Shown: piece by piece, positions 14,943 through 17,880 of the stretch
Position numbering within the stretch: position 1 is the stretch's first letter
How the letters are laid out: each line of letters starts with the position of its first letter
Assembly: GCA_043775355.1 (NCBI GenBank)
Contig: JAYVSL010000168.1
Span: 1-17,880 of the forward strand
Length of the DNA: 17,880 nt
Origin: BOG-1363 sp043775355
GTDB taxonomy: Bacteria > Planctomycetota > UBA11346
Direction of reading: 5' to 3'
Notes under the pieces: model-generated
Databases searched by the model: none
Seen by the model: the letters and a program-made list of their open reading frames with translations, nothing else
Told to the model about the DNA's origin: nothing
Translations under genes and position numbers: made by a program

Positions 14943-16355
14943 CTACGGATCCGCGGTGCGTGTGGTTGCCAGCAGAGCGGCGCCGACCGGCGTCATCCGG
15001 TAGCGTTGCAGACGGCTATTGGGTTTGTCGGGAATGGTCATCTCGATCAGACCAGATCCCAGGGCCACCAAGAGGTAGGTCTTGCGGAAATGCTCGTCGT
15101 CTTTCAACGCCAACGCGGCTTGCAGGTCCTGACGGCTCATCGTTCCGCGTAACACGGTCAGCAATCTGACTTCCGGGGTGACTTCCGGGGTGACTTCCGG
15201 GGTGACTTCCGGGGTGACTTCCGCGGTGACTTCCGCGGTCGCTGATTTCGCTCGGGCCACAAAGCGGAACTCCACCCACATGCCCGACGGTTCGTGCCGC
15301 AGCTTCGGCGCCGGCACTTTGGCCGCCTTGCACGCTTCCACGATCCGTTCGATACCCCGCCCCCACGCCTCGATCATGCCGGCGCGGAAGAACACGTTGG
15401 CCACATCAGGATTGAACGGGTGCGAAGGATGTTTGGCTCGCAACTTGGCCACCGTCCAGTGCTGGGGCAGTTCGCCTGGGTTCCAGATCAGCAGCTTGTC
15501 GCGGTAGACGCTGATTTGGATCGGCGTGCCGCTGGCGTAGTCCTTGTGGATGATGGCGTTGAGCACCGCTTCGCGCAGCGCCGCCTCGGGCACCGGGAAA
15601 CGTTCGATGCGTTGCAGGCCCTGGTAACTCAGGCCGGCGGTCAGGTACTTGGTCAGCAGCAGATCGATGGTGCGCTCGACCTGGGTGAAGAGGTCCCCGT
15701 GGATCTCGTCGTGGTAGAGCAGGTCCGCATTGGTGCGAAAGAAACCGATCTTCACGTAGGCGCCGGTGACCACGCGTTCGGGATCGGGATGAAACAGCAA
15801 CACCGCCGCGCGCTTTAAGTGCGTGCCATCCATCAGGCGCAGCTTGTCGATCAACCCGGCAGCGGATTCACGCAGCACCGCCGAATCCAGCCGTTGGCTC
15901 TGCCGCGCCAGGGTGCGGAAACGGTCCATCGCCGGTTTCGCCAGGTCCTTGACCGTCAGACGCGGCACCGGCACGCCGTCCCAGTGTTTGCCCTGTTTGC
16001 GCAGCAGGAATTTGTCGAGCGCCGCGCCTTTCAGCTCCTGCTTGGTGCTGCCGCTGCGCAGGTGGTACTCGCCTTTGTAGCTCACCGGATACGGGTAGGC
16101 CTCAACCACAATCTCCAGCCAGTCCTTGCCGCCCTCCGTGCGCAGGTTCACCGCCACCAGGATGCCGAGGATATCGCGCACCTTGTTGGGGATCTCCTCC
16201 AGCAGCCGCGCCGCGTTTGGCAGGCCCACCACCATGCCGCGGTCGTTGCGGCCGAGGTGCAGTACGCCGCCCGCAGCGTTGGCGAAGCCGCAGATCCACC
16301 GCAGGTACTCGTCGCGCCAAGACTCCTTCCATTCAACGTGCTGCGATTCCTTCAT
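14943..16355 (-). CDS. AlbA_2/GHKL ATP-binding protein with winged-helix tail
   Basis: A 470-residue protein of the Schlafen-AlbA_2 plus GHKL-ATPase architecture (COG2865-like), common inside restriction and other defence loci. The AlbA_2 domain is residues 1-125: QHVEWKES (5-12), ICGFANAAGGVLHLGRND (21-38) and YHLRSGSTK (97-105). The ATPase-like domain has EAALREAVLNAIIHKDY (257-273, N-box) and GMIEAWGRGIERI (326-338). A linker of repeated EVTP/EVTA (375-396) leads to a C-terminal winged-helix DNA-binding domain (about 397-460). It starts within the RAYT stop (ATGA) and ends two bases before hsdR. The role is unproven; it may regulate, or act as an added effector of, the restriction system (inference). 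Confidence 0.88.
   Translation of the reverse strand: MKESQHVEWKESWRDEYLRWICGFANAAGGVLHLGRNDRGMVVGLPNAARLLEEIPNKVRDILGILVAVNLRTEGGKDWLEIVVEAYPYPVSYKGEYHLRSGSTKQELKGAALDKFLLRKQGKHWDGVPVPRLTVKDLAKPAMDRFRTLARQSQRLDSAVLRESAAGLIDKLRLMDGTHLKRAAVLLFHPDPERVVTGAYVKIGFFRTNADLLYHDEIHGDLFTQVERTIDLLLTKYLTAGLSYQGLQRIERFPVPEAALREAVLNAIIHKDYASGTPIQISVYRDKLLIWNPGELPQHWTVAKLRAKHPSHPFNPDVANVFFRAGMIEAWGRGIERIVEACKAAKVPAPKLRHEPSGMWVEFRFVARAKSATAEVTAEVTPEVTPEVTPEVTPEVRLLTVLRGTMSRQDLQAALALKDDEHFRKTYLLVALGSGLIEMTIPDKPNSRLQRYRMTPVGAALLATTRTADP
15169..15240. repeat. Six 12-bp tandem repeats coding for the EVTP linker
   Basis: Six consecutive units of ACTTCCGGGGTG or its CGCGGTG variant, each 12 bases, inside the AlbA_2/GHKL gene. 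Because the unit is a multiple of three, slippage changes linker length without breaking the frame. Similar Glu/Gln-Val-Thr-Pro linkers are common in this family. Confidence 0.95.
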
Positions 16356-17176
16356 GGTGTCGTCCTGGGAGCGTCATTCCTGGGAGCGCCGAGCCCCAGC
16401 TCGGCTGTCTTTCTTTCTTCCACGTTTCCTTTCGAGCCGAGCTGGGGCTCGGCGTTCCCAGGAAAGGCACTCGACCACCGCCACTCCTCCGGTTCACGAC
16501 ACAGCCCGGCAGCCACCGGGTTCTGATGGATATAGTCAATCGCGCGCGCGTAGTGCCGCTCATCCCGAATGAACCGATCCCAATATTCCCGCATCCAGAA
16601 GCCACCACTGGAAACACCAAGATTCAACTTGGCGGAGTTGGCCACCGCCCAACGCCCGGTGAATGATTTCCACGACTGCACGATCTTCCCCAACGGATGC
16701 GTCGGCTCGATCATCACATGCACATGGTTGGGCATGACGCACCATGCCAGCAGGCGGTACCGTTCACCATCGAAACGTAGCAACGTGTCCTGCATGAGGT
16801 CGGCGCACACGGGGTGACGCAAGGCGCAGCACCCCATGCCAGCATCAAGCCAATGCTCGATGCGCTTCCGACGTTCAACGCCTTGTTCATCGTTACCAAG
16901 TCCAGCAATCTCACGCTCCATCCGGTGCAAGGTCTCCTGTGGCAGTGAGTCCGCGAGGCGAAAAGTGATCGACTGAATGACTGCGGTTCCCTCGAAATGC
17001 GGCAAGTAGCCACGTGAATACCACGGAGATCCCTGTGAGCGCGCCTGTGAATGCCTTTCCTGGGAACGCCGAGCCCCAGCTCGGCCGGTGTCTTCCAGTT
17101 TCCCAGCGGCATTCGGCTTCCCGGCGCCATTACCCGAGCCGAGCTGGGGCTCGGCGTTCCCAGGGGGAGGCTTCAT
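16352..17176 (-). CDS. REP-associated tyrosine transposase (RAYT, Y1/HUH family)
   Basis: Single-domain HUH endonuclease related to IS200/IS605 TnpA, thought to nick and mobilise REP sequences. The core runs from SPWYSRGYLPHFEG (50-63) to about residue 237. The metal-binding HUH motif is HVH in MPNHVHVMIEP (148-158). FWMREYWDRFIRDERHYARA and YIHQNPVAAGL follow, with Tyr 215 the likely catalytic tyrosine. The frame is open well beyond this core: residues 1-49 and 238-274 are encoded largely by the two flanking REPINs (GNAEPQLG appears at both ends). ATG 17176 overlaps the hsdS stop, and the stop overlaps the AlbA_2 start, both as ATGA. A later non-ATG start is possible because the N-terminal extension has no domain. 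Confidence 0.9.
   Translation of the reverse strand: MKPPPGNAEPQLGSGNGAGKPNAAGKLEDTGRAGARRSQERHSQARSQGSPWYSRGYLPHFEGTAVIQSITFRLADSLPQETLHRMEREIAGLGNDEQGVERRKRIEHWLDAGMGCCALRHPVCADLMQDTLLRFDGERYRLLAWCVMPNHVHVMIEPTHPLGKIVQSWKSFTGRWAVANSAKLNLGVSSGGFWMREYWDRFIRDERHYARAIDYIHQNPVAAGLCREPEEWRWSSAFPGNAEPQLGSKGNVEERKTAELGLGAPRNDAPRTTP
16379..16462. repeat. REPIN, left copy, flanking the RAYT gene
   Basis: Two inverted REP arms of 27 bases: 16379-16405 and 16436-16462, with one mismatch, separated by 30 bases. Each arm has the internal hairpin GCCGAGC-CCCA-GCTCGGC and a terminal CCTGGGA. An extra partial tip, TCCTGGGAGCG (16363-16373), precedes it, next to the AlbA_2 start codon. Encodes the C-terminal extension of the RAYT frame. 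Confidence 0.95.
17059..17164. repeat. REPIN, right copy, flanking the RAYT gene
   Basis: Arms 17059-17085 and 17138-17164 are perfect 27-base inverted copies of each other, with the same GCCGAGC-CCCA-GCTCGGC hairpin as the left copy and a 52-base spacer of unrelated sequence. It begins nine bases from the hsdS stop codon and encodes the N-terminal part of the long RAYT frame. Confidence 0.95.
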
Positions 17177-17880
17177 ACTAGGCGGGTCCGGCCGGTGAGG
17201 AGTTGCTGCATCATGGATTGTTTGAGGGCGGCGGTTTTGGCGCGGCGTTGTTCCAGTCCTGCCAGTTCCGCATCCATCTCCATCAGGGCCTCAGCGATGG
17301 CGGTCTGTTCGGGAACTTTCGGGACTGGCATCTTCAACTTCGCGATGTTCGTCTTGCTGATGCCAGACACCTTCGTTCCCACGGCGTAGAAAAGGAATTG
17401 CTGGCGGATGGTCGCCGTTTGAAAGCAGTAACGCCGATACTCGTGGGCTAACTCGTCCGTTTTGCTTTTTGCGACAATGGTGTGAAGGCCAGAGATGAAC
17501 GGCTTGTTATCCTTATTCACCACTACGACGTGCCTGCTCACTCCTTCGTCGTCCTCGGACGCGTCCACGAACACGACATCACCATCTTCGAGGAGAGATT
17601 TTGGCGCTACTCGCTTGAGGGGTATGTCGAGTTTGGGAATATCCTGATAGTCGTTCCGGGCATCAACGGTCGTCTTCGTCGCTCCATGGATGTCACCGTA
17701 ATGAAGATAGCAGTAGCCATCCGAAGAAAGCTGGTCGCGTGAAGCCGAGTAACCGCCACCAAAATCGAACAATTCTCTGAAGGTCTTCACCTCCCACTCG
17801 CCGTGGAAGCCGGGGAGGCGGGTTTGGCCGGTGAGGAGTTGCTGCATGGCGGCCTGTTTGAGGTCGCGCTTCTTGGCGAT
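17173..17880 (-). CDS. hsdS: Type I restriction-modification specificity subunit, C-terminal part
   Basis: DNA-recognition subunit that directs both methylation and restriction by the HsdR2M2S complex. The frame runs off the right edge, so only the last 235 residues are visible. They show the central conserved segment (LKQAAMQQLLTGQTRLPGF), the second target recognition domain (about WEVKTFRELF to the LYHGDI-like HYGDIHG and FISGLHTIVA), and the C-terminal coiled spacer with KVPEQTAIAEAL, LAGLEQRRAKTAALKQSM and MQQLLTGRTRLV. This ending is the normal family ending, so the neighbouring REPIN did not truncate the protein. A 47-base near-identical direct repeat links the central and C-terminal conserved segments. 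hsdM is presumably further upstream. Confidence 0.95.
   Translation of the reverse strand: MAKKRDLKQAAMQQLLTGQTRLPGFHGEWEVKTFRELFDFGGGYSASRDQLSSDGYCYLHYGDIHGATKTTVDARNDYQDIPKLDIPLKRVAPKSLLEDGDVVFVDASEDDEGVSRHVVVVNKDNKPFISGLHTIVAKSKTDELAHEYRRYCFQTATIRQQFLFYAVGTKVSGISKTNIAKLKMPVPKVPEQTAIAEALMEMDAELAGLEQRRAKTAALKQSMMQQLLTGRTRLV

Noticed and set aside
11959..15003. Long plus-strand frames (392 and 489 codons) opposite hsdR and the AlbA_2 gene
   Set aside because: They mirror GC-rich codons of secure minus-strand genes and show no domain features.
17173..17176. Truncation of hsdS by the REPIN
   Set aside because: The protein ends with MQQLLTGRTRLV, the usual C-terminus of the family, so the REPIN lies just after an intact gene end.

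Overview
The window is bacterial chromosome, moderately GC-rich, with tightly packed genes and many 1- to 4-base overlaps between neighbours. No single marker fixes the taxon. A single-chain glycyl-tRNA synthetase, a fused CobA-HemD, a glycine-rich RRM protein, a SET-domain protein, an HDOD protein, flagellar export genes and several families of short palindromic repeats together suggest a free-living, flagellated bacterium of the PVC type (Verrucomicrobiota, Lentisphaerota or Planctomycetota-like) or a neighbouring phylum. That placement is an inference.

Left part (1-2910), minus strand: the N-terminal 364 codons of glycyl-tRNA synthetase run off the left edge. Upstream of it lies a 310-bp array of the heptamer GATGTCC with inverted copies at one end. 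Next come an HDOD protein and a small partner gene that overlap by ATGA. A 173-bp inverted-repeat element separates these from the flagellar genes.

Flagellar block (3037-5753), plus strand: fliO, fliP, fliQ and fliR encode the membrane core of the flagellar type III export apparatus. A 47-codon ORF fits exactly between fliQ and fliR, with a TAATG overlap at each end. It is the most unexpected small gene candidate here. flhB and flhA do not follow.

Middle (5754-10935): a plus-strand RRM/glycine-rich RNA-binding protein ends in a strong terminator and a 32-bp palindrome. A minus-strand SET-domain protein, ManA, a CobA-HemD fusion and ApbE follow. Two heptamers sit exactly on the CobA-HemD/ManA junction. 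A second copy of the inverted-repeat element lies between CobA-HemD and ApbE and supplies the end of the ApbE reading frame.

Right part (11087-17880), minus strand: a type I restriction-modification operon, transcribed right to left. It contains hsdS (3' part only), a REP-associated tyrosine transposase (RAYT), an AlbA_2/GHKL ATP-binding protein with an (EVTP)n linker, hsdR and a YgjP-type metallopeptidase. The RAYT gene is flanked by two REPINs with 27-bp arms. Its reading frame is open through both REPINs and overlaps hsdS and the AlbA_2 gene by ATGA, so a transposase-like gene sits as a translationally coupled member of a defence operon. hsdM is not visible and probably lies to the right of the window.
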